The translations under genes were made by a program, and so were the position numbers. This document shows positions 3,405 to 11,340 of a stretch of 21,516 nt of DNA, one piece after another (positions within the stretch are counted from its first letter, which is position 1; each line of letters begins with the position of its first letter). The notes under the pieces were generated by a model. It had not been told where the DNA came from, did not search any database, and saw nothing but the letters and a program-made list of their open reading frames with translations. This stretch comes from a virus, in the IMG/VR virus record IMGVR_UViG_3300019751_000012, positions 1 to 21,516 of that record; one strand, given 5' to 3'.

Positions 3405-5468
3405 GTGAAGTGGCTGGTCGAGACCTATGAAGAGGCTCAATCAGACCTAAGTGGGTATAGGGATCAGATGTCGCATAATGCCGACATTCGTTTCTGTAAG
3501 TGGGCTGGACAAACCAGGGATGGCAGAAAGAACGGCGATGATGCTTTTCCCTGGAAGGGTGCATCCGATCTGCGCTTTCCACTGGTAGACGACCTTTGTA
3601 ACACGGAAGCAGCCTACCTTACCGAATCCCTATTCCGGGCCAACATTACAGCTATCCCGGTCAACAGTGCTGACACTGCTCAGGCCGGACTGACCTCTAG
3701 TTTTATGAAGTGGCTCATTGGTTCTCAGATGGACGAGCTACCGGACGAGACGGAATTAGGGGCTAACTACTGGGCAGAAAAGGGCGGTTATGTAGTAGGA
3801 ACTTTTTGGGACCGGCGAACATGCCGGTATGCCGAGAAGGTCACAGCTCAAGATATCGCCAGGACGTTGTTGGAACAGGGTATCGATCCTGAATCCATCC
3901 ATGACCCTCTTTTTGAAGAAGATTTGCGGCAACTCCTCCAAGCTAGCTATCCAGATGCGGGAGACGCAATAGTGGCCAATGCCATAACAAGCTTGCGAAA
4001 TACCGGAGAAGCAGAGTTGCCCAGAGTCGGAACAACGGTGAATAGACCGTGTGTTCGCGTATTCAGAAAAGGTGAGGACATCCTCTACCCGAAGTCAGCA
4101 GCCAACATACAGTCGGCACCATATGTCTTCAGGGTGGAGTATAAGACTGCTCAAGAGCTACAAGAGTATGCTGGGTCGGATGGGTGGAATCAACGTTGGG
4201 TGGATGCGGTTATTGAGAAGTGCCGAGGACAGGACTCCACGAACTGGAACTCCTACGAGCGCAATCGTGACCGCTTTAATATAAACCTTGATCAAGACGA
4301 CGATGAGGGCTTGATTAAGGTCGTTTGGTGTTACCAGCGTTTGATTAATAAAGACGGTATTCTTGGCATCTATGAGACAATCTTCTGCCCCGAATACACA
4401 CCGGAATCCGGTGCTAAATACGCCAAGCATGGTCTATCACCGTACCATCTGAAAGGTCGTTATCCGTTTTGGGATTTCAGCAGAGAGAAGACCAGCAGGC
4501 TTTCATTTAACTCCAGGGGCATTCCTGACAATGCGGGTGACTTTCAGCGTATAGCCAAGGTCTACTACGACAATGAGATTGATCGTGGTTCAATGGCTAC
4601 TCTACCGCCGTTCTGGTATATTATGGGTCGCACCCCACCGGAATTGGGTCCGGGTGCCAAGTGGCCCGTGAGTCGTCAAGGTGAGGCTGGTTGGGCTGAT
4701 CCACCCCGGCATGATGCTGCGTCCAAGGAGATGCGGGAAATGATCATTGATGTGGCTCGTAACTACACGGGACTAACAACGGATCAGGAACACGCCAACG
4801 AAGTCCGGGCCAAGAAACAGGCTAATATCAATAAGTGGTTACGAGGTTGGCAGCAGGTCTATCGTCACATCTGGTGGTTATACCAGCAATACGGTGACGA
4901 GGTTATCACCTTCCGGGTCATGGGGTCTAACACGGTGCATCCGCAAGAGCTCCACAAGAACCCCAGTGAGGACTACGACTTTTATCTTGAATTTGATGCA
5001 CTGAGTCAGGAACCCGAGTTACAGCGTGAAAAGATCAAATCAGCCATTGAGCTATTCAGTGCGGCTGACCGCAATGCACGTGGTAACTGGGATGCGCTGT
5101 TACAAAAGGGACTAGAGATTATCGACCCAACCTGGGTTGAGAGTATGGTTAAGCCCGAGGAACAGGCTACTCAAGATGAGGTTCGCCAAGAGCGTGACAT
5201 GCTCACGCGCATGATGTCGGGATCTGATGAGGATTTACCCGAACAGGGTGTTAATACCGAAATCAGACGACAGGTTGTTCAGCAGTTCATTCAGGGTTCT
5301 GAGAATATTCCCGCCGCTGACGTGCAGCAACGTCTTCAAAACGAGGAAGATCCATTCCGAGCGCGATTAGAGAAACACATGGCTCAGCTCGATTTCATAG
5401 ATAGCCAACGGGAAAATGCCCAAATTGGCAGAATAGGAACTCCACCTGGAAACATGACTGCACGATGA
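3405..5468 (+). CDS. Portal protein
   Basis: The 687-residue protein is a phage portal, the dodecameric ring at the capsid vertex that passes DNA and docks terminase and adaptor. The N-terminus has the familiar CKWAGQTRDGRK...DDAFPWKGASDLRFPLVDD pattern (residues 31-63). The middle has a helical crown-like part with DFQRIAKVYYDNEIDRG. A long helical, acidic C-terminus (about 560-687) follows. The GTG at 3405 has only a weak AGAAG site. The frame stays open upstream to 3351 with an EQREYRYQKPN stretch that reads like protein, so the true start could be an ATT at 3360 or 3363, or the GTG. It ends ATGA with the HNH gene. It is longer than T7-type portals but normal for this family. Confidence 0.88.
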   Translation: MKWLVETYEEAQSDLSGYRDQMSHNADIRFCKWAGQTRDGRKNGDDAFPWKGASDLRFPLVDDLCNTEAAYLTESLFRANITAIPVNSADTAQAGLTSSFMKWLIGSQMDELPDETELGANYWAEKGGYVVGTFWDRRTCRYAEKVTAQDIARTLLEQGIDPESIHDPLFEEDLRQLLQASYPDAGDAIVANAITSLRNTGEAELPRVGTTVNRPCVRVFRKGEDILYPKSAANIQSAPYVFRVEYKTAQELQEYAGSDGWNQRWVDAVIEKCRGQDSTNWNSYERNRDRFNINLDQDDDEGLIKVVWCYQRLINKDGILGIYETIFCPEYTPESGAKYAKHGLSPYHLKGRYPFWDFSREKTSRLSFNSRGIPDNAGDFQRIAKVYYDNEIDRGSMATLPPFWYIMGRTPPELGPGAKWPVSRQGEAGWADPPRHDAASKEMREMIIDVARNYTGLTTDQEHANEVRAKKQANINKWLRGWQQVYRHIWWLYQQYGDEVITFRVMGSNTVHPQELHKNPSEDYDFYLEFDALSQEPELQREKIKSAIELFSAADRNARGNWDALLQKGLEIIDPTWVESMVKPEEQATQDEVRQERDMLTRMMSGSDEDLPEQGVNTEIRRQVVQQFIQGSENIPAADVQQRLQNEEDPFRARLEKHMAQLDFIDSQRENAQIGRIGTPPGNMTAR

Positions 5469-5968
5469 AGACCATACCTAATCAACCCGGTTATTATGCC
5501 AATGAAAACGGTGAAATCTTTTCGAGTAAAAAAGGTGGATTACAGAAAAGGGCTTTAGCTGAAAAGCCAAACGGCTATTTGCAGGTTACACTTAATCAAT
5601 CTGGGAAAAAAATTAATAAAATGGTTTCTCGGTTAGTCGCCGAAACTTATTTACCCGATTATAATGCTGATCTTGAGGTTGACCACATTAACGGCGTGAA
5701 AACTGATAATAGGCCGGAAAACCTAAGAATGTTTAGTTGTTCGGATAATCATCGGGCGTTTCGGGTAAAATCACCCAATGCTTCCAGTCGGTATCGGGGC
5801 GTCACTTGGGATAAGGAAAGATCAACATGGATGGCCTCTATTCGCCTCAACGGTGTCAGTAAGTTTTTAGGAAGATTTAAAACAGAAAGAGAAGCAGCTG
5901 GGGTTTTTAACAGGGCAGCTGTTGAATTTGGGTTTCACCCTGAGGCATTAAACAAATTAGCCGCATGA
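5465..5968 (+). CDS. NUMOD4-HNH-AP2 homing endonuclease
   Basis: The 167-residue protein has three parts: an N-terminal NUMOD4-like segment (residues 1-35, GYYANENGEIFSSKKG), an HNH core (about 55-100) with EVDHINGVKTDN at 71-82 giving D73, H74, N76 and D81-N82 plus NLR at 86-88, and an AP2-type DNA-binding domain (about 108-155, SRYRGVTWDKERSTWMASIR). This is the classic free-standing phage homing endonuclease, which cuts DNA lacking it to spread its own gene. Its ATG overlaps the portal stop as ATGA, and its stop overlaps the next gene's start as ATGA. It is more AT-rich by eye than its neighbours, which suggests later arrival. Confidence 0.9.
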   Translation: MKTIPNQPGYYANENGEIFSSKKGGLQKRALAEKPNGYLQVTLNQSGKKINKMVSRLVAETYLPDYNADLEVDHINGVKTDNRPENLRMFSCSDNHRAFRVKSPNASSRYRGVTWDKERSTWMASIRLNGVSKFLGRFKTEREAAGVFNRAAVEFGFHPEALNKLAA

Positions 5969-6192
5969 ACCGCACCTGGAAACGAGCATTTAAAGACACT
6001 AAACAAGACCTGGAACCTATACTTCAGCGTCTTAAAGAAAACGAAGACTTTCAAGCGTATTTAGTCTCATTAGCAGACATACGCGAACGCTTTATTCAAC
6101 TCGCCTACAATAGTGACTACGATCAAAGCCAGAACAAGGCATTGGGCGCGGTAGCAGTAGTGGATGAGTTGCTACAACAAGCTACAACTTAA
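5965..6192 (+). CDS. Small helical protein of the head module
   Basis: Unrecognised. The 75-residue protein is helical throughout (WKRAFKDTKQDLEPILQRLK, ENEDFQAYLVSLADIRERFIQLAYN) and ends with a helix ALGAVAVVDELLQQ. It sits between portal and scaffold, which in many phages of this group is the place of a small conserved protein of unknown role. It is coupled to the HNH gene by ATGA. Before that insertion it would have been coupled directly to the portal. Confidence 0.7.
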   Translation: MNRTWKRAFKDTKQDLEPILQRLKENEDFQAYLVSLADIRERFIQLAYNSDYDQSQNKALGAVAVVDELLQQATT

Positions 6193-6201
6193 CATAGGTT
6201 A

Positions 6202-6218
6202 CGAGCACCTAAAGCTCG
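6202..6218 (+). promoter_or_regulatory. Hairpin just upstream of the scaffold start
   Basis: CGAGC (6202-6206) pairs with GCTCG (6214-6218) over a seven-base loop, ending 3 bases before the ATG at 6222. The stem covers the place of a Shine-Dalgarno site, and none is visible. It may control scaffold translation. Confidence 0.4.
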
Positions 6219-6221
6219 GGT

Positions 6222-7247
6222 ATGACAGATACAACAACGGTGGACGCTCCACTTGAAACAGCGGGTGAGGATAACGTGGAAGCCTCAACAGAAACCACGG
6301 GAAAAAGTATAAGCGGCAGTGAATTGGCAAATATGTTTGCTACTCCACCCGCACCAGACGCACCGGAAGAGGAACCGATCGCTAGCGACACTGAACAAGT
6401 CGAGGAACCCGCTAGTGAGCCGGAAGAATCAACCGAGCCGACCGAGGACAACTCGGAAAATGATAGTTCTTTAACAGTTGATAACGACTCGCAAGAGGTA
6501 GAGCAGGAATCCAATGATCCTGAATGGTATGTGAAGCGCATTGATAAGATCACTGCACAGAACAAAGCCAGGGAGGAAGAACTGGAAGCCCGTATAGCTT
6601 CATTAGAGGAAGGCAAGCCACAGGAAACACCTACTATCGATCAGGTAACATCCGTTGAGCAACTGGATCAGTTGGAACAACAAGCGCAGGATGCGGAAGA
6701 TCAGGTAGATGAGATCCTTGATGGTGATCCAGAGTATGACGACGACGGAAACGCAGTGTGGGTAGTGGGCGATCAAAAGCTTAGTAAATCACAACTGATA
6801 GACATCCGTAAAAACGCTCGTCAAACTTACCGGGCCATACCTAAGAAGAGACAGGTGCTTACACATGTCTCTAATTACAGACAGGCAGTGGAAAAGAAAT
6901 ACTCATTCTTCACCGACGAAACCGATCCCTACTATGAGTTTGCCCAGCAGACCATAAATAGCCCCATGCTAAAGAAGCTCGAACTTGAGTTCCCAGAAGC
7001 AGCGGGTGTAGCAGCATTGGCAGTCAGAGGAAAAATGGCGGAAGACGCGGAAGCCAAGGCACAGGAAACGCCCAAGAAGGTAGCTAAGAAAACTACCATC
7101 AAGAGCACTCCACCCAAGGCCCCCGTGGATACGGGCACAGTAGCTCAACCAAGAACACCTGAAGAGTCAGCAACTAAGCAGACAAGAAAGCTCATTAGAA
7201 CAGGCAACGTCAGCAGCAAACAAGCTATAAATATATTTAAGCAATAG
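6222..7247 (+). CDS. Probable capsid scaffolding protein
   Basis: The 341-residue protein sits directly before the major capsid gene. Residues 1-100 are disordered, rich in Asp, Glu, Thr, Ser and Pro. A short coiled coil follows (about 105-130, KRIDKITAQNKAREEELEAR) and more helical acidic sequence. The C-terminal 90 residues are basic (AKKTTIKSTPPKAPVD, RTPEESATKQTRKL) and end in a helix. An acidic, helical body with a basic capsid-binding tail is the usual architecture of a scaffold, which guides procapsid assembly and then leaves. Assignment is from position and composition, with no sequence motif. The start has no Shine-Dalgarno site but follows a hairpin at 6202-6218. Confidence 0.8.
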   Translation: MTDTTTVDAPLETAGEDNVEASTETTGKSISGSELANMFATPPAPDAPEEEPIASDTEQVEEPASEPEESTEPTEDNSENDSSLTVDNDSQEVEQESNDPEWYVKRIDKITAQNKAREEELEARIASLEEGKPQETPTIDQVTSVEQLDQLEQQAQDAEDQVDEILDGDPEYDDDGNAVWVVGDQKLSKSQLIDIRKNARQTYRAIPKKRQVLTHVSNYRQAVEKKYSFFTDETDPYYEFAQQTINSPMLKKLELEFPEAAGVAALAVRGKMAEDAEAKAQETPKKVAKKTTIKSTPPKAPVDTGTVAQPRTPEESATKQTRKLIRTGNVSSKQAINIFKQ

Positions 7248-7274
7248 GTTCTCTCGTTCTAACTAAATTAAAAT

Positions 7275-7281
7275 AGAGGAG
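7275..7281 (+). promoter_or_regulatory. Strong ribosome-binding site of the major capsid gene
   Basis: AGAGGAG at 7275-7281, 8 bases before the ATG at 7290, is a good Shine-Dalgarno site in an AT-rich, probably unstructured leader. It fits the high output needed for the capsid protein and stands out from the weak sites of most other genes. Confidence 0.75.
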
Positions 7282-7289
7282 ATAATATA

Positions 7290-8288
7290 ATGGCAGGTGC
7301 AACCACCTACGGTGACGGTTCAACCGTCAATCGGGAAGATCTACTGGATCTACTTTCAGTATTGGAACCCGAAAAAACACCAGTAACATCCTTGGCTGGA
7401 AAATCAGCCAAACCCGGTAACCTTTTTACTGAGTGGGGACTCGACGCATATGATGTGCCTGAGTTCGACGCAGTAGAACAGGGAGCTGACGTTACTGATT
7501 TCGATAACAAGACTAAGAATCGCGAACGCGTTGGTAACTACCAACAAAAGATTCGTCGTTCTTGGATGGTAACTACCGAGCAGGAAGCTACAGACACAGC
7601 CGGTCACGGTTCTGACGTAGCCGAATCCAAAGCTCGTTGTATGGTAGAACTCAAGAGAGACATTGAGAGTGCTATCTGTTCTGACCAGGAGATGTCAGCC
7701 AGCAACCCTACTGCTCTTCGCGGTATCGGCAAATGGCTACAATCCACTGCTCAATCAGTTAATCCAGTTCCGACTGCTTATCTGACACCAGCAGGCAACA
7801 TCAACACGACTGCCACGGGATCACTCGCTGACTCCGACATTAACGGCGTTCTCCAATCAATGTATGAGAACTCTGGTAATGATATGTCACGCACGACTCT
7901 CGTAGCTGGTCCTAACTTGCGTTCAGCGGTAACTAACTTGCAGCGCAGCGTTGGTGGTGGAGCGGGTAACCCTTACACTGTTAATCAAGATGCCAAGGAG
8001 CATAACATTACCTTCCGCGTTGACGAATACGTTGGCGATTACGGACGGATCTTTGTGGTTCCTACGCTCTTTAACGGTCGTGTTACTGGTGATACTACTC
8101 TCACGGCACAGGCATCCGCTCGCGGTTACCTGATCGACCCTGATTACTTGAGCCTTTATTACATGAAGGCCCCGGTTATGAAGGACCTGGAAGACCAAGG
8201 CGCAGGACCACGTGGTTTCGCTGAAGTGATTTTGTCACTTTGTGTGAAGCACCCACAGGCTCTTGGTAAATTCTCTGCAACCTCTTAA
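7290..8288 (+). CDS. Major capsid protein, SU10-like (DUF5309 family)
   Basis: The 332-residue protein forms the icosahedral shell. Its N-terminal third is the SU10-type capsid pattern: NREDLLDLLSVLEPEKTPVTSL (residues 14-35), NLFTEWG (44-50), EQGADV with VGNYQQKIRRSWMVTTEQEA at 81-100, and VELKRDIESAI (119-129). These are typical of the DUF5309 family, which takes the HK97 fold. Length is normal. Its strong ribosome-binding site and place after the scaffold agree. No protease gene is evident, so cleavage of capsid precursors is not implied. Confidence 0.92.
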   Translation: MAGATTYGDGSTVNREDLLDLLSVLEPEKTPVTSLAGKSAKPGNLFTEWGLDAYDVPEFDAVEQGADVTDFDNKTKNRERVGNYQQKIRRSWMVTTEQEATDTAGHGSDVAESKARCMVELKRDIESAICSDQEMSASNPTALRGIGKWLQSTAQSVNPVPTAYLTPAGNINTTATGSLADSDINGVLQSMYENSGNDMSRTTLVAGPNLRSAVTNLQRSVGGGAGNPYTVNQDAKEHNITFRVDEYVGDYGRIFVVPTLFNGRVTGDTTLTAQASARGYLIDPDYLSLYYMKAPVMKDLEDQGAGPRGFAEVILSLCVKHPQALGKFSATS

Positions 8289-8304
8289 TAGAAAGAACTA
8301 AAAA

Positions 8305-8787
8305 ATGGCTAATATTGCAATTACAGTTCCACGGCTCGTTCGCCTTCCTGAAAACTCGGCTTTTACACACGGTGTGAAAATCAAGGCTTCTGATGTGAAT
8401 GATTCCGCAAATTCTACAGACGGTGACGTTGCTACCATCGAATTCACCGGCAGTGATCTGCCATCTAAATTCGTTGTTGCCCGTTGTGTAGCGGATGTCA
8501 GTACGGCATTTGCTACCGATGGAACACTAACGTATTCAGTGGGAACCGATGGTGATGATGATAACTTCCTGACAGATACGGACGCAAAGACTGCCGGTGT
8601 CGAGATCGCTGCTATCGGTGGTGCTCCCGTAACCCTGGCTGGGTCTTTCGGATCTTCAGGAGATGACTTGATGGTGAGTCTCAATACGCAGGCCGCTACA
8701 GGTGCATTGTCTGACATTACCGCAGGTGAGTTGGACGTTTATTTTGATATCATTGATATCGGAAGCGCGTCTCTCAACCTGAACTAA
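8305..8787 (+). CDS. Probable capsid decoration or head-stabilising protein
   Basis: The 160-residue protein is rich in Ala, Gly, Ser, Thr and Asp with alternating beta-strand patterns (FTGSDLPSKFVVARCVADV, TAFATDGTLTYSVGTDGDDD), like small phage head-surface proteins. It lies 16 bases after the capsid gene and before the hairpin at 8796-8832, so it probably shares the capsid transcript. Its function is inferred from position and composition; it could also be a capsid fibre base. The start has a weak AGAAAG site. Confidence 0.6.
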   Translation: MANIAITVPRLVRLPENSAFTHGVKIKASDVNDSANSTDGDVATIEFTGSDLPSKFVVARCVADVSTAFATDGTLTYSVGTDGDDDNFLTDTDAKTAGVEIAAIGGAPVTLAGSFGSSGDDLMVSLNTQAATGALSDITAGELDVYFDIIDIGSASLNLN

Positions 8788-8795
8788 CACATTCT

Positions 8796-8832
8796 GTGAG
8801 AGCTGGCCCTGTCAATCCGGGGTCAGCCTCAC
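8796..8832 (+). terminator. Strong hairpin after the capsid genes, probable terminator
   Basis: GTGAG (8796-8800)/CTCAC (8828-8832), a bulged A, GCTG (8802-8805)/CAGC (8824-8827), a G-T pair and CCC/GGG give about 13 pairs over a ten-base loop. The downstream tail (TACTTTCG) is only weakly T-rich, so it may attenuate or stabilise the upstream capsid mRNA rather than fully terminate. Confidence 0.6.
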
Positions 8833-8845
8833 TACTTTCGTTAAT

Positions 8846-9154
8846 ATGTTAATAAAAGTTGATCCCCAAGTTAAAGCCGAGGTAGAGCAAAAGAAGTTCT
8901 TAGAAGGACTTTACTGGGAACTGCGAGAGGGCAGGGAACTGGAAAAGTTCCACTACCTAAAGAAACGCCGCGAACTCGGCAAAGAGAACCAGGGCAAAGC
9001 TGGTATGGTCGAGGGCTTGGGTCAACACACAGCATCCTATGATGCTCGCCAATGGTTTCGTTGGCAGGAAGAGGATAAGTATTTTTGGCAGGATGAATCC
9101 AACGTCAAAAAGTTCAAGCAAGATAACCCGGAAGTATTGGTAACAAAACATTAA
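8846..9154 (+). CDS. Hypothetical 102-residue protein next to the capsid
   Basis: Unrecognised by family name. A charged helical N-terminus (VKAEVEQKKFLEGLYWELRE) is followed by a segment with GLGQHTASYDARQWFRWQEE and KYFWQDESNVKKFKQDNPE. From memory, small proteins with an 'A..FFRW...D..FW.D..N.KK....NPE' pattern occur beside phage capsid genes, with unknown role. Its stop and the next ATG overlap as TAATG. No Shine-Dalgarno site; the hairpin at 8796-8832 lies just upstream. Confidence 0.7.
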   Translation: MLIKVDPQVKAEVEQKKFLEGLYWELREGRELEKFHYLKKRRELGKENQGKAGMVEGLGQHTASYDARQWFRWQEEDKYFWQDESNVKKFKQDNPEVLVTKH

Positions 9155-11340
9155 TGCTGTTAGCACCCACATTAAGCATGGTCGGAATCGTCCTTCGGGA
9201 TGTTGTTCCCAGCCCATCCCCGGTTCACACGATGACGATAGTGGACAGTGGTTGGATGCACGCCAATATCCAGTGGGTGGACGATTCGGCTAACTGGAAA
9301 AATCCTTGCATATTACAGCGCAAATCCGGTGGTAGCTTTCCTACTCCTAATCTGGGTAACGCTCAAGACATCGAATCTAATTTCATTTGGGTGGGCATTC
9401 GGGAAGCTAATCGCTATACCGATGTAACACTCACTGAGGGCACTACTTATGAGTATCGAGCCTGTTACATAACTAACTACGACAGTGTTGTCAGGGATAG
9501 TGCCAGCCCGGTTTATACGGAATGGCAATACGGTGAAGTAACCACCGATACCCGATCCAGTGTAACCACGATCAACGTTGTTACCGATCACGGTGCCGAC
9601 AATACCGGTGCCACTAATTCCTGGAATGCGTTCGGGGCGGCCATTGCTGCTGCTAAGGCGGCTGACTATGCTGAGATATACGTTCCAGCGGGAACCTATA
9701 CTATTTATCCAACTGACCCGGCTGTTACCTTTGATGGCACTTACCTCAAGGTGGTCAACGGTCAGTCTTATTCCAGTGCCCTTATAACGGGTGACTCTAG
9801 TAATATTACCATACGTGGTGACGTTGACGGTGGGGGTGCTCCATCAACCTTTATCAATTGTCGCTTGTGGCACAATCGCCCCGGAACGGAATACCTAACC
9901 GTATTACATTCGCCGGGTGGGAACCCAGCCAACGACAGCGACGTAGCCAACATCAAACGCTATGGCTTTTGGTTGTGTTCTGATCCTAATAGCAACGTGG
10001 AAAATGTGGTGCTAAAGAACGTGGATGTGGACATGACGGCCACTCCGGTATCCACGGGTAAACGCTGGTATAGCTTGGACGAAAAGCGCAACCAATGGGA
10101 CATCAGCCAAAAGCTCATGTATGGTTTTTGGAATACTCGTAACGTATTATTGGACAATGTTCGTGCAAAGAACATTAGGGGCGAGATAGCTTACTGGGGC
10201 GGCTTGGGCTGTGAAAAATACCGCATGACCAATTGCGTGTTCAGTGCATCCAACAGCTCCATTGTGAGCATGAGTGCCGATGCGGAATACGAGAACTGCA
10301 CCTTTAGTGATTTTAGTAACAGCGGCATTGAGTCTGCGACCCACAGTAAGAATGGGGATGATAATGCGAGTCAATTAACCAGTCCATTCGGCTTATACAA
10401 CTTCTATCAGGACACTATCGTTCGCGGCTGCACATTCAACTGCCTGGATCAATCGGTTAGTGGTGTAATGAAAGACCTGGCTGATTTGGAAACCGCTGAG
10501 AACAGTTTCGCGGGCATCCATATCTTTAACCAGAAGGGCACATTCCAGAGTGTTACCGATTGCACTATCACCGCTTTCCGTAACCTAGCGTTGGGTCCGT
10601 GGTATGAGTGCTACAATAGCTTTTATAACAACCTGACCATCACTAACCCACGTAAGGGCAGTGGATCGGTCATATACCTGAATCCTACGCCTTGGGCTTT
10701 GTATAAGCTATCGGGTGGCATGGACTACAATTATTGGTCTAATATCAATTTCACATTAGGTGACGTAAACCTAAATAACGGTGGAGCTTTCTTTAAAAAC
10801 TTCGCTTCAATGAATAGTGAGAGTAATACCATCATAGATAAAATGACTATCGATGGTTCCGGCGGTTCCATTTCTCGTCTCTGGCAGGATCAGTACACTA
10901 ACACTTTGGGTCGTGATGGCTTTGAGTTGCGTGACTGGTCGTCCACCAACCTTTCAACTGACACCTTTTCATTTTTCGTTAATCTTAACGGCGCGACCCC
11001 GTTACCACTACCCTCTTTTGAGGACTTTGATTTTGAGTGGCACCAACGGGTGATTAACGAGGCCAACGGCAACACTGATATTTATTGGGGGCAGACCACC
11101 ATCGAAAACTGGGAGTCGGACAGCAACTACGACTTTACTGGCGTTGATAACATCAGTGAACACCAGGTCGGTTCCTACTTAAAATTTAAACCTCACAACG
11201 GTAGTGATACCATTATCTTCCGCGTCGATCCCACGTGGAATAACTTCAATCAAGAATACACCATTACTGGCACTGAGGTATTGACCTGCCAAGTGGTCAG
11301 TGAGGGCACCAACAAACTTCAATTCGTTTCAAAGGTATGA
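9154..11340 (+). CDS. Beta-helix tailspike or depolymerase with FN3-like N-terminus
   Basis: The 728-residue protein has an N-terminal FN3-like beta-sandwich (about residues 24-132, GTTYEYRACYITNYDS) followed from about residue 139 by a pectate-lyase-type right-handed beta-helix. The helix opens with VVTDHGADNTGATNSWNAF (142-160) and EIYVPAGTYTI (174-184), the standard entry of that fold, and continues with repeated short strands. The last 150 residues look like a separate C-terminal domain. Such proteins bind and often cut surface polysaccharide during adsorption. No catalytic residues can be assigned. It is unusually placed between capsid and neck genes, so it may decorate the head or neck. 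It couples to both neighbours. Confidence 0.75.
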   Translation: MLLAPTLSMVGIVLRDVVPSPSPVHTMTIVDSGWMHANIQWVDDSANWKNPCILQRKSGGSFPTPNLGNAQDIESNFIWVGIREANRYTDVTLTEGTTYEYRACYITNYDSVVRDSASPVYTEWQYGEVTTDTRSSVTTINVVTDHGADNTGATNSWNAFGAAIAAAKAADYAEIYVPAGTYTIYPTDPAVTFDGTYLKVVNGQSYSSALITGDSSNITIRGDVDGGGAPSTFINCRLWHNRPGTEYLTVLHSPGGNPANDSDVANIKRYGFWLCSDPNSNVENVVLKNVDVDMTATPVSTGKRWYSLDEKRNQWDISQKLMYGFWNTRNVLLDNVRAKNIRGEIAYWGGLGCEKYRMTNCVFSASNSSIVSMSADAEYENCTFSDFSNSGIESATHSKNGDDNASQLTSPFGLYNFYQDTIVRGCTFNCLDQSVSGVMKDLADLETAENSFAGIHIFNQKGTFQSVTDCTITAFRNLALGPWYECYNSFYNNLTITNPRKGSGSVIYLNPTPWALYKLSGGMDYNYWSNINFTLGDVNLNNGGAFFKNFASMNSESNTIIDKMTIDGSGGSISRLWQDQYTNTLGRDGFELRDWSSTNLSTDTFSFFVNLNGATPLPLPSFEDFDFEWHQRVINEANGNTDIYWGQTTIENWESDSNYDFTGVDNISEHQVGSYLKFKPHNGSDTIIFRVDPTWNNFNQEYTITGTEVLTCQVVSEGTNKLQFVSKV

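Noticed and set aside
6209-6616. Long serine- and alanine-rich minus-strand frame opposite the scaffold gene.
   Set aside because: It mirrors the acidic, low-complexity coding sequence of the plus-strand scaffold gene, a typical shadow.
8298-8717. 139-codon minus-strand frame opposite the decoration protein.
   Set aside because: A shadow of the Ala/Thr/Asp-rich plus-strand gene, without a start site or partner genes.
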